Part shown: one piece after another, positions 21,130-30,953 of the stretch | Numbering within the stretch: the stretch's first letter is position 1 | Layout of the letters: every line of letters begins with the position of its first letter | Assembly: GCA_009760855.2 (NCBI GenBank) | Contig: WPIO01000146.1 | Location: 1 to 64,000, forward strand | Origin: Cristatella mucedo | Taxonomy: Eukaryota > Bryozoa > Phylactolaemata > Cristatellidae | Direction of reading: 5' to 3' | Length of the DNA: 64,000 nt | Made by a program: the position numbers and the translations under genes | Notes under the pieces: model-generated | Databases searched by the model: none | What the model saw: the letters and a program-made list of their open reading frames with translations, nothing else | Told to the model about the DNA's origin: nothing

Positions 21130-22325
21130 CTTTCCTTTTCGCCATTACGTGAGATGAAATTGTTTTCACTAAACACTCGTCACGCTTTCCAGCGTGTGGA
21201 CAATATGCACTCTTATGTTACCACGTTAAGGTTTCGCTATTACTATTTTAGAATTATTCATCCCGGGTATTCTTATCTGTAAAAGTTCCTTATTTACTTA
21301 CTTCTGCAAAACAACCGTCGCTATAGTACCAGCACGCTTCCTGTTATAATGGACGCGATTGAGCAGCCCTATGTTTAGCGAGGCGGCATCAGCCATGAAT
21401 GATAATATAAGAGCTCATCTTGTTTCCTAAAAGGGCCAACAGCTCGCCAATAGCTGCTGCTGCTGACGGATGTCTGTATCAAAATAAATCAAAGCACCAC
21501 CTTTCTTGATTATGCCTGGCGCTCGGTCCTCTTTCGAGAGCCAGTAGACTCCCTTGAGATCAAGTTGCGGTATTAAGCTTAATCCTCAAAGAAACTTCAA
21601 GTATTTTGAAATACCATTCCGATTTTTTTGAAGTTACATATGAATTAAAAGTGTTTTTATTGGAGGTCTCCTTTTAACGAAAATTCTCGAATTGGCAGTG
21701 GCCAATTTTTTGCAGTCACCTGAATGCAAAGCATGACCTCTTCGATGACCTTTTGCGCCCTCGATGAGCTCAAGAGCGTTGAGAACAGTGAACTCTCGCC
21801 AACAGTCTCTTGATTTCCAAGTGCATCAGCGGTTGGTGTGTTGCCGTGGGAAATGCACCGACGTGAATGTTATGCAGTTTTTTACCAATGAGTTCTAGTG
21901 TCCGTTCTAGAGTCAGTTCTGTGTCCTACACGTCGAGCGGTCATAGGCTGTAACTGAGTTCGGGCAGGTGAGAGAATGCGTCTCGCGGGATTACTTGTGT
22001 GGCATGCGTTGTTTCTGTTTTCTTTCGCCTGCAAGCGATCAGCGCGCGTTGGATTCGCGGGCCCCGCCGACCTCGTGTGCTCCGCTGATTTCACGAGCCC
22101 TGTTGTGAGACCCGAATGTGTCAGCAAGTCCGCAGGTATCGGCTACTCAGCTGTACGTTTCGGTACAATACGAGAGCGCTGTCCCCCCTCGAGGATGCGA
22201 CTCGCCCGAGTTGCCCGAAATTATCGTTCCAGTTCTGGGAAGAAGTGCATTGTGGCGTAGCTGCATTGCTGAGCGCCCAGCTGACAGCTCGGGCCAACTA
22301 ATTGATGATGCGTGTCGTAATGCTC
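21130..22325. other. Unassigned sequence
   Basis: No gene, RNA or mobile element that I recognise. 22000-22250 is GC-richer with short open frames lacking recognisable domains. Confidence 0.35.
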
Positions 22326-22329
22326 CAGT

Positions 22330-22410
22330 TTGATGATATTAATAATAGTAATACATTTGAATAGCGTTCTCAGAGAACTGAATCTCTTTCTGGGCACTTT
22401 ACGGATGCTG
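22330..22410 (-). mobile_element. LINE-A 3' tail, minus strand
   Basis: (AAT)-like start, then 'agcgttctcagagaactgaa' and 'ctctttctgggcactttac', the inverted LINE-A terminus. A plus-strand tail follows at 22575. Confidence 0.7.
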
Positions 22411-22574
22411 TATAGAAAGTATTACCAAATGATTAGTTCAGCCAGTGTACTGCCATTCCGCCGGTTATCGAGTACGCTATCCTCAATCCTCTCTCCATTC
22501 TTCAGCGAAGGCGTACTCCACGCCAGCGACCGTCAAACCAATACCGGATGTCCGCCGCTCATCCACGTACGTCT

Positions 22575-22705
22575 ACCGCTAAGCATTCAATCATGCTTCC
22601 TTTACAGTTAAATGTAACTGCCTAAAAGAGATTGAGTTCTCTGAGGACGCTATAAGTAATGCATTATTTTTATTATTACTATTATTATTATTATTATTAT
22701 CATCA
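22575..22705 (+). mobile_element. LINE-A 3' tail, plus strand
   Basis: 'taagcattcaatcatgcttc', 'aaatgtaactgcctaaaaga', 'gattgagttctctgaggacg', then an (ATT)n run. Confidence 0.8.
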
Positions 22706-22719
22706 TTACGTCAATAGAG

Positions 22720-23850
22720 CCATCCCCGCTCAACGCGTACTCACACAGGGGCGGCTGCATCATCTCTCTTCCTCGCTCAGCCAAGTACCTGTGTCCCCCC
22801 CTCACAGGGCGAACGTGAGAGGACCGCACGTGGCGGTGCATCCAGCTTCGTAAATTTTGGCGCCGGTTTGCCGCGAGGCCGCGAGCGGCTCGGGAAGGGG
22901 GGAGGCAAAGCGGCACACAGCGAGCCCACCTATGGGCGTACGCAAGGCCGGCCCGCATACGGAAGGCCGGCCCGCATGGCTCTCTCGGCGTCCGGTCGCG
23001 GGTGGCACTTATCTATCTGGCTAGAGGCCCTCTCTCTCTCTCGCTCTGCTTGACCGTTCGACTTCCGCAAATATGTCACTGCCCGACGGCGCGGGCTTGC
23101 GGGCGGCTTACGCGTCAGGAGTGCGTGTAATTCCGCTGGTGCGGATCCTCCCACTGTTCCTACGTCATTAGCGAGACAAGCGTCATTAGTATGATTTTTT
23201 AGAATTTGTGGTCTAGGGTTAAAGGCTTAGATTTCTATAGCGTATAAGGATTCAAGGTAGGCGATTTAGGGTTCGGAGTTTTCGGTTTATGCTTTACAGC
23301 GGCGACCGTCATGTAGGCTCGCCTGCATCGGGCATAAGGCCAATTTCAACGAGTCCATTCGTCAGCGGCTCATCAACGTCTTCGTCGTACTAGCTGCGGC
23401 TGGAAGACTCAGCGGCTGCCTGCCGGGTAAAACGGTTGCAAAACTCTTTAGGCTAATAGCTCTTGAACGAGTAAGCGAAAAGCACTGGACGGCGCCCTGA
23501 AGCCCGCTACGTCACGCATGAGCTGAGCTAGGAGGCAGACCCTCTGAGCCCGAAGCACCTGTCCAGACGCAGCCCCCACCCCCACTCCGTGCGTAACAGC
23601 AAAGAAATATTACGCCGCCCTCTTTAGGCCCGCCTTTCGGGCGTTGCTTGCTGTCAGTTTTGGAAGCCGTTCGTTGGTCTAGCACACCCTGAATCGTCAT
23701 GTGCCGATAGCATAGAGCGTGTTCGGATTTGTATACAGCGATGAAGTGAACGCGACTGCCGCTACTTTTTATAGTGGTGCCGGTTTAAGAAATTCTGCTC
23801 TGTACTACAATGGCTATGTCAGCGAGCCTTACCTGATTCCATATGATGGT
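22720..23850. other. Unassigned, partly GC-rich
   Basis: 22840-23160 is GC- and CpG-rich, the rest ordinary. I recognise no gene. The scattered 'tagggtt'-like words at 23214-23285 are too irregular for telomeric repeat. Confidence 0.35.
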
Positions 23851-23854
23851 AAAT

Positions 23855-24255
23855 AAATGGCGGAGCCAGGACTTTCATCTGGGGGGCTCGAGACCCGGAT
23901 GATCTGTATATAAAAAAGGTCAGCTGATTAAGCGGCATGTCTATATAGCTGCAGAAAAGCCTTCATGGCTACCATTACCACTTTCAGTGGTCAATACAAA
24001 GTTGACCGCTTCAAGACTTGAACCTACGACTCAGATCGTGAGGAGCGAATAATTTGCCCCTGAGCTCAGACCCAGAGGTAAAAGATCCGAAAGGTTATCA
24101 AGTTCAAGGCCAGACTGGCAGGTAATGACAAAGCGTAACTCAAAATCGTAGCATTTCTTTCACATGAACTCGGCGATCGCTCACCGACTGGAACCAGGAC
24201 ATAATGTCGTCGTTGGCAACGGTTGGGGACCTAGGATTTGAGGGCAGCCTGGGCC
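23855..24255 (+). mobile_element. hAT-like MITE, copy 3, split by SINE-2
   Basis: It opens with 'aaatggcggagccaggactt', resembling the CAGTGGCGGAG end. After the SINE-2 it resumes with blocks shared with the 9.3 and 13.9 kb copies ('aactcaaaatcgtagcattt', 'gcgatcgctcaccgactgga', 'gtcgtcgttggcaacggttg'). Right end not defined. Confidence 0.6.
23925..24085 (-). mobile_element. SINE-2, minus strand, nested in hAT-like copy
   Basis: Read on the minus strand: a B-box region 'gtaggttcaagtcttga', then 'ggtaatggtagccatgaagg', 'cttttctgcagctatataga', 'cttaatcagct', the same order as the plus-strand SINE-2 copies. Degenerate. Confidence 0.7.
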
Positions 24256-24810
24256 GTTGCCTGCTCTAACGAAGATTCACCGATTCGGGATTGACGACGG
24301 ACGGGCTTCGTCGCTTCTGAAGCTCGTCACGCACACACACTGGCAGTGCCTCCATCGGGGCCGCCACATCATGCTCCTCCATTAGGTGTCACTCCAGCGG
24401 AGCCGCATGCTGTCCCTAGGTGTCGCTCTAATGAAGCCGAATCCTGCTCCTCCACTAGGTGTCGCTCCAGCGGACCAACATCCATACCACGGGATATCAG
24501 ACTAGATAGAACGTTTAAGACTGAGAGTGCAGCATCTACGAACATCCGAGGCATTGCATTGAAATACTTACCGTCTATTGCTGACTATTAATTAGCGCTA
24601 CAATAGTCGTACATGTCACGTGCTAAGCTGAAGATAACGACGACTGGCTGTCAAAATGCATAGCTTTCTCGGCTTAATTTGATTTTCGGGACAATCAATT
24701 TTAAAAGAATGCGGTGCTGTACTATCGTCGTCAAGAGCACACTTTTTAATTTAGAATTGGACAAAGAGCTTACCTTTGGAGCTGTCATTTAGATGATTAA
24801 CTATTCATCT
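24256..24810. other. Unassigned; imperfect short repeats
   Basis: 24365-24480 has three imperfect repeats of 'ctaggtgtcgctccagcgga' type. Otherwise nothing is recognised. Confidence 0.4.
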
Positions 24811-24814
24811 ATAG

Positions 24815-25165
24815 TTGCTTAATATCTGCATGTCTGTCACTTCACGAAGCCACGAGGACTAAGCTGGTGCTGGGCTAGAGAGCTCTGTGTAGCCCACGCG
24901 GAAGCCCAAGCGGCGCGTTCAATGCCCACGCGGTAGCCAGCAGACCTCCTGTCACGAAACAAAGAGAAAGCGAGAAGCATAGCTGAGTCGGGAGAGCAGC
25001 CGCGGGATTAGGCGGAGCTTCCGGAGAAGGACGCTCGCTGCTGCTGCAAGAAGAGATGTGCCACAGTCAGAAGCACGAGTAAACATGTCGTGGGGTAAGA
25101 AGTTTGCGGAGTTAATTCCACAGTCTAGGACCTCCAGAGTAAAAGCTTCCATCGCCAACAGTCTG
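24815..25165 (-). mobile_element. LINE-B 3' end, minus strand
   Basis: Minus-strand match to the LINE-B ORF end and 3' UTR: 'aggtcctagactgtggaatt', 'ctgactgtggcacatctctt', 'tatgcttctcgctttctctt', then 'gtgaagtgacagacatgcag'. Diverged. Confidence 0.75.
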
Positions 25166-25459
25166 CAAGCGTACGAAGGAAACAGCTAATTTAGTGACCA
25201 TACAGGACCTGAGAGCACGATGAGGCCGTGCAGCGGTGCAGCAGTTCAGCTAACTATGGAGGAGCCAAGCAGTGGCGGCCCTGATGGGTCGCTGGAAGAT
25301 TTTGGCTCTGTATCCATTGATCGATCGTGAGCCATAGCAGCGCCTTCTGCAAAAAAGAACATGGCTGAACCTGTGGGATTTGCTTATTGACCTTGCAGCC
25401 ATATTCATACCAACTGCAGAGGCTTAATGGCTTTTTTTGGTGTGGGCAGCCAAAGCAGA

Positions 25460-25550
25460 ATTGTAATAACAATAGTAATACATTTTTACGGTGCCCACAG
25501 ATAACTTGGTCTCTTCTTAGGCATTTTACATGCGTTTTAAGGGATGTTAG
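25460..25550 (-). mobile_element. LINE-A 3' tail, minus strand, eroded
   Basis: 'aataacaatagtaatacatt' followed by 'ggtctcttcttaggcatttt', an eroded inverted LINE-A terminus. Confidence 0.55.
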
Positions 25551-25897
25551 GTCAAACGATTAGTAGTAATCTAGCCGGACAGAATCAGTAAGCGAGTTAA
25601 TTCTTAGCTAACCACCGTTTTAGACATCCCTTAATCTTAGGTAGAGATCAAACTTGGTGGCTCGCTGTGCAGGCATTCTGCTTAATCAAGCTATCGAACG
25701 TTAGGCTGTTGTAACACCTAAATTTCAAGCACATGATGACGGTCGTATTACAGCGTCACTCACTGAGTAGAAAAGTACAGTTTCCTAGTCCAGCAGCACG
25801 CACGGCGTGTCCTATGAGTAGGAGATTGCTTTTATTATCGTTTAGTTTAGGAAAAATGGCCTTCATTCAGGATTTCAGGTCTACAAAACAAGCATAA

Positions 25898-25945
25898 TAT
25901 ATACACACACACACACACACACACGCACGCACGCACGCGCGCGTG
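25898..25945. repeat. (CA)n / CG microsatellite
   Basis: An ACAC run passing into ACGCACGC and GCGCGCGT. It marks the left edge of a GC-rich block. Confidence 0.9.
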
Positions 25946-26670
25946 TAACCGAGTTCCAGGGGTCAGAGGCTAATTCCCGCCCAACCCGCCATACTCCGGC
26001 CACGCTGCCACTCGCCATGCCGCCGAGCTAAAGTACGCCGAGCGGCCGTCAGGGTAAAGCTCTTTGTAATAACGCATGCGCCAACAACAACAGGGGAACT
26101 AAGCAAGTCTACAGGGAGGGTCCAATACATAGTACACTATGGGAGCGCAAGATGACGCAGCAAGCGCCAACACACGTGTTAGTTGGGGTCAGTCGGCTTC
26201 CGCAGTCCTGTCGTTGTACCGACTCCAAGTCTAACAGTACGAGCGTACGCCGTCCAAAACCCGGCTGGCTGAGTAACTGCTGGCTAGTCCGAGTCGACCA
26301 CTACCACAGTCGTAAGCTTCCACCGAAAGACGCCAACACACGGGGGTCACGAACACGCTACACGGGGAACGCGGAATATACAAGTCAAACACGTGCGAGC
26401 TATCCCGCTCCGCTCGGGCCTTGGGTACTCGTTCCCTTGCGTGCGTTGCAGCATCGCCGGAGCACGCCTGCACGAATCCATGTGCATAACTCGGCGAGAC
26501 CGGGAGCCTCCAACACCACGACTTACTTGGCCAACTTCCCGTACCCAAGAGCCCCGGTGACCTCTCGTCAAGTCGTCAAGACACATCCGGCAATGCATGG
26601 TCTGACCCCGGCCTAGCCGGTGACCCTAACCCTCACTATAGCCGTCCGGTCCCAGCCAACCGAACCCAGC
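25946..26670. other. GC-rich block between two microsatellites, unassigned
   Basis: About 720 bp of GC- and CpG-rich sequence with abrupt borders at a (CA)n run and a (TA)n palindrome. It has open frames on both strands (about 154 codons on plus) with no recognisable domain. It could be an inserted element or a relic of coding DNA. Confidence 0.4.
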
Positions 26671-26674
26671 CTGG

Positions 26675-26742
<68 letters not shown>

Positions 26743-26770
26743 TATATATATATATATATATATATATATG

Positions 26771-26832
<62 letters not shown>

Positions 26833-26836
26833 CCAG
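26671..26836. repeat. (TA)n palindrome with CTGGGTAC arms, 166 bp
   Basis: CTGGGTACAT at 26671-26680 and its exact complement ATGTACCCAG at 26827-26836 enclose nearly pure (TA)n. The whole unit can form one long hairpin. Confidence 0.95.
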
Positions 26837-26854
26837 TATATGTACCCCCCTCAT

Positions 26855-26985
26855 TTGTATAACACCCTAAGAGAACTTAATCTCTATTCAGGCGCTTCAC
26901 GAATGCCGCGGGGGCTCGAGCCCACGACCTCGGATAGACCTTGGTCGGGGCAGGCGCTTTAACCACTGGGCCAAACCAGAGAGCA
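26855..26985 (-). mobile_element. SINE-1, minus strand
   Basis: Inverted SINE-1: 'atttgtataacaccctaaga', 'gaacttaatctctattcagg', a B-box-like 'ggctcgagcccacgacctcg', and an A-box region 'ctttaaccactgggccaaac'. It abuts a minus-strand LINE-B fragment on its right. Confidence 0.9.
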
Positions 26986-27250
26986 TTGAGCTTATCGTTC
27001 GCTGCAGCCGATTCCGATTGTTTGAATGACGAATTCTCAGCTGAGTATCGTGAGCGTAGAAGCAATAGCCTGTGGATCCCATGTACCCAAATCTCATTTC
27101 CCAGAGGTTCAGTATAAATGGAGAACAGCGAAGGATCGAGAACGAACCTCTTGGAACTCCACAGGTATACAGGATTAGACTTGACCACTACACGACACGA
27201 GTTGAGCACGATCGAACAAGTACGATTTGAATCACGCCAGTGCCGTGTCG
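26986..27250 (-). mobile_element. LINE-B RT fragment, minus strand
   Basis: The minus strand matches the LINE-B reverse-transcriptase core: TCGVPRGS, PFILNLWEMRFGYMG and FYAHDTQL, the last being a mutated YADD. Frameshifted. The catalytic motif is lost. Confidence 0.8.
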
Positions 27251-28390
27251 GTACCGCTCGTTATTATCATTTTTTAATGTAAGAACTCTGCTGATAGAAG
27301 CACGAAGAAAACCAGCGCAGTAACATTACCGCCATCACTTCTGCTTAGGATGTCATCGGTCACACGGAGGAGAGTTGTTTCAGGGAAGGGCTATCGCCTG
27401 AATCCCGGACTGATATTTTCTGACTAATCATTCTTCTCAACATGCTATAATAGCAGCATTCCTTCCAAGAATATTGTACAAAAAGAAGAAAGGGAGACTG
27501 GGCGATAGTTAACGATAGTTAGCTAGGACCCTTGCATTTAATCTAGCCGTTTCAAGTATAGGTCGAGTGAAGGGTGATTTGAAAGACTCTGGAGCAGCAC
27601 CATTATCCAGAGAAGCGTTAAAAATGCTCCCCATCTGCTAAAGACAGGATATTTGCCGCGATAAATGGCAAAAACAATTGTCCGAGTCCTGCCAATGTTA
27701 AACCTCATTCAAAGTACGTACAAGCGCTTAGAAAAAACAAGGGCATCAACTTGTTTGCGATAACGGTTAACATTTCAGCGATCGTACGCATACAGACGAA
27801 GCAAAAATTACCAGTAAAGCATGAGTTTTAGCATCTTCCTAAATCTAATCATGTAATGGTCAATTCGAATGGTCAGCAAATTATACTACAAAGTGTTCAA
27901 CACTGGTCTCTCAGGGCAGAATTTAATACAACTTGGTTTGCTAGGCTGTAGAAAAAAGGCAACTTTACTGCTGGCCATGAGTATAAAATAAGTCTCTCTC
28001 TCCAAATCAAACCAAATTCAGCTACGTTTTGCCTTTGCTCTTACAACGTTGGCTCTTGGTCCAAAAACGGATACAGTTTAAATTTCCAACGATATCTGTA
28101 TGACCTGGAAATGATCAAGCTTTTCTAAAACTAGCTGAGCCACCGTAGCAGTATCACGCTCCTCTTCAGCACAGATCCCGGGACAATGCGGTAACTATTG
28201 AGTTCCTTCGCTTCGCAGACTGTCGGGGACTTTTAAAGAGGATTCTCAGTAATCACAGAGTCTATTGCCTGCAATAGTCGCGAAATTTGATGTCTGCTCT
28301 GCCTCCATCTGGCAGCCATCCCTTCTTGTCAAGCCGCCCTCGCTAGTCGCTGGTTGCATTGACGATATTTATTTCTATGAATACATATTG
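27251..28390. other. Unassigned sequence
   Basis: No gene or known element recognised. The sequence is AT-leaning with short open frames. Confidence 0.35.
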
Positions 28391-28394
28391 AAAA

Positions 28395-29765
28395 TAATGA
28401 AATGTCAGAAACATTTCAATCAAGGTTCCAGAGCCAGCACTCCACTGAAACTGTTCTCCTCCGTGGAAACAATGACATTCTAAGTGGCAACGACGACGGG
28501 AATTTCACTGCCCTAGCCCTGCTAGATCTGTGTGCTGCTTTCGACACCATTGATCATGATGTTCTGCTTGAACGATTGAGAACAAGGATCGATCTGGCAC
28601 ACGAAGCACTGGCGTGGTATAAATCGTGCTTGTCTGATCGTGTTCAGTCCGTGTCGTGTGGGGGGTCAGGTCTCGCACACGAGAAGGGTCACCTGTGGAG
28701 TCCCTCAAGGGTCTGTACTCGGTCCCCTGCCGTTCTTCATTTATACACAACATCTGGGAAAAGTGATTAAGGCCCATGGAATAGGATAGCATTTTTATGC
28801 TGACGGTACCTTATGACTTTGTGGAGTTACAGACGGAGGTACATTGCATTTACTCAGTTGCATGTGTCATTCAAACCGTCGGAATCTACTGCAGCAACTG
28901 AGAAACTCAATGCTTGCCTTGCCGATATTCGATCCTGGATGTCGGAAAACTTCCTGAAATTAAATGATGATAAAACCGAATTCTGCTCACAGGACACCCT
29001 AAGCGTGTGGCTGGATTAAAAGGCTTTGCTGTTCCAAAATAGGTGATGCTATTGTGCGACCATCACCACGTACTCGAAATTTAGGTGTCGTGTTCGACAG
29101 CTGCCTCAATTTCAAAAGCTTCATTCAGAAGACTGCCTCTACAGCTAGCCATCACATCCGATCCCTAACCAAGATTAGGAGATGTCTCCCACAGTGGCTT
29201 GTAAAAATTTAACTAGCTCTTTAGTTCTGTCTCGGCTTGATTATTGTAATTCCCTTGTGGCTGAGCTGCCAAAGAAAGCTATTAGGCCACTGCAGTGGAC
29301 TATGAATACGGCTGTAAGGCTAGTCTTCAAGTCCCAGAGGTTTGAGCACGTGTCTCTTTTGCTAAAAGAGTTAGGATGGAAGCTGGTTGAGCAACGGATC
29401 CAGAGCAAAGTTCTTACGCTGACCCACAAGGCCCTCCACGGCTTGGCTCCTTTGTACCTAGCTGAACTGCTGCATCAGTTTCAGCCTGTTCACGCCCTCT
29501 GGTCCTGTGTGGACAATAAATTAGCTGTTCCATTCCTCATCTTAAAGACCGTTGGCGTCAGAAGCTTTAGCTCTGCAGGTTCGAGGCTGTGGAACTCGCT
29601 TCCACAATTCTTTCTTACGAAACGATAACTACTCTCCTACTGCCGACTGTGGCACATCCTTTTCAGCGGTCCTGAGCTGCTACTTCCATGCTACTCACTG
29701 CATAACACCCACATGGTCTTTCTGACTTTGTGGAGTTACAGACGGAGATACATTAACATTAACAT
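28395..29765 (+). mobile_element. LINE-B, about 1.4 kb, RT core to tail
   Basis: It runs from FQSRFQSQHSTETVLL and the [19 protein letters not shown] core, through the [20 protein letters not shown] block, to the ORF end and the 3' UTR, ending in (ACATTA)n near 29765. The RT frame breaks after the VSCGG block and near YADD, which reads 'HFYADGT'. The C-terminal part is open for ~148 codons at 29182-29628. Similarity to the 14.6 and 56.1 kb copies is high. Confidence 0.92.
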
Positions 29766-30849
29766 TAACATCCTATCTCAGTCATGTCTGCTTCCCACTC
29801 TTTCACAGCTGCTGGAAATTGGAAATGAAGACAGCTTGACTCGCGGTCGCACATCGAAAGCTGATTCGGCTTGTGAGTGCACAACAGAAAACTACCCAGA
29901 ATGCCATACATTTAATTCTCGAACCTGTCTTGAATTACGAAAAACATAGGTATTCAACAATAATGATCGCATATTTTTACATGTATACTATTTATCTTTG
30001 TTATTGTAGCATTTTTGGAGCTTGGAATGTAAGCCCTTGTCATTTTTGAAGCAGGTTAATAAATCATGCCCTCCGGGTTACTGGAATAAAGCTGACTTTT
30101 GTAGCCATGGAGAGATGGGATGCAACCACAGGCCAATGGTAGGTCGCAATGCTGGACTGGAGCTAAGGTGGTGGGAGCATTTTGTGAGAGCCGGCCACAC
30201 AGCAAGTTAACAACACCGACCACCAGTGACAATGAGAATCCTTAACAGCTGCTGGCAATGTAAGTGCAATAATTACTGTATTGACAACGCATATGGTTAG
30301 TTTACAAAGCAGCATTGATGGGGGTGACAGAGCAGCACCCAATGAAAGAAACTCGCGAATGCTGCACACGTCCCAGCATGCTCTAGCTGGCTCACAGCCA
30401 CTACAAGCATTAGCCGGTGAGTGACATCTGACCGTGGAATGGACCACTCCTCGGTTGTGGCTGCCTAACAAGCACGGCGACTCTGCCGGCACCGTGAAGC
30501 CGTTGCATTTTGCACAAAGCAACGGTCAGCGCTGATTGCACCTCTGCAACGCCTTCGGCCAGCAGCAGAGCTTGGGTGTATAACACCTCGTGCTGCATGC
30601 AGCAGATCCTAGGACGAATGGCGACACAACGTCCAGGATGGAGATAGTGTCAACAAATGGCACACAAAAAAGCAGCTGGAGGCCTGGGAGGTTTTCGAGG
30701 GTCACGGAAGCCCAACAACGACCAACGGCCGACTTCGGTAGGAAAGTGGCGGCAACAATCGTTCCCCCGGAGGCTTCCTAGCGTTCTCGATGTCGGAGCG
30801 AGCGCTGTGCTCGGCGCTCTATTGTAGACTCGTAGTCTGCTTCGGCAGC
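29766..30849. other. Sequence downstream of the RPGRIP1L-like stop
   Basis: This would hold the 3' UTR of the minus-strand gene. I see no canonical AATAAA on the minus strand within several hundred bases of the stop at 30850, so the 3' end is undefined. No other gene is recognised. Confidence 0.4.
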
Positions 30850-30953
30850 TCACGTAAGAATGAATTCGTCTTTAATTGCCTCCAGCACGGCTAAGCACTC
30901 CACTGTAACATTGAGGGCGCCGATGACCTCGTTGCTGCTGTGAACACTTTTGA
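30850..30953 (-). CDS. RPGRIP1L: RPGRIP1L-like terminal exon l
   Basis: 2 nt plus 33 codons plus [36 protein letters not shown], stop. It matches the end of RPGRIP1L (P.G.L.V...A...L.AI...). Acceptor ATCGTTGCAG, with the expected phase 1. The stop codon occupies 30850-30852. Confidence 0.95.

Noticed and set aside
23209-23285. Telomere-like 'tagggtt' words
   Set aside because: Too few and irregular to be interstitial telomeric repeat.
26152-26616. 154-codon plus-strand frame
   Set aside because: In GC-rich sequence with an overlapping antisense frame; no domain, and no splice or start context.
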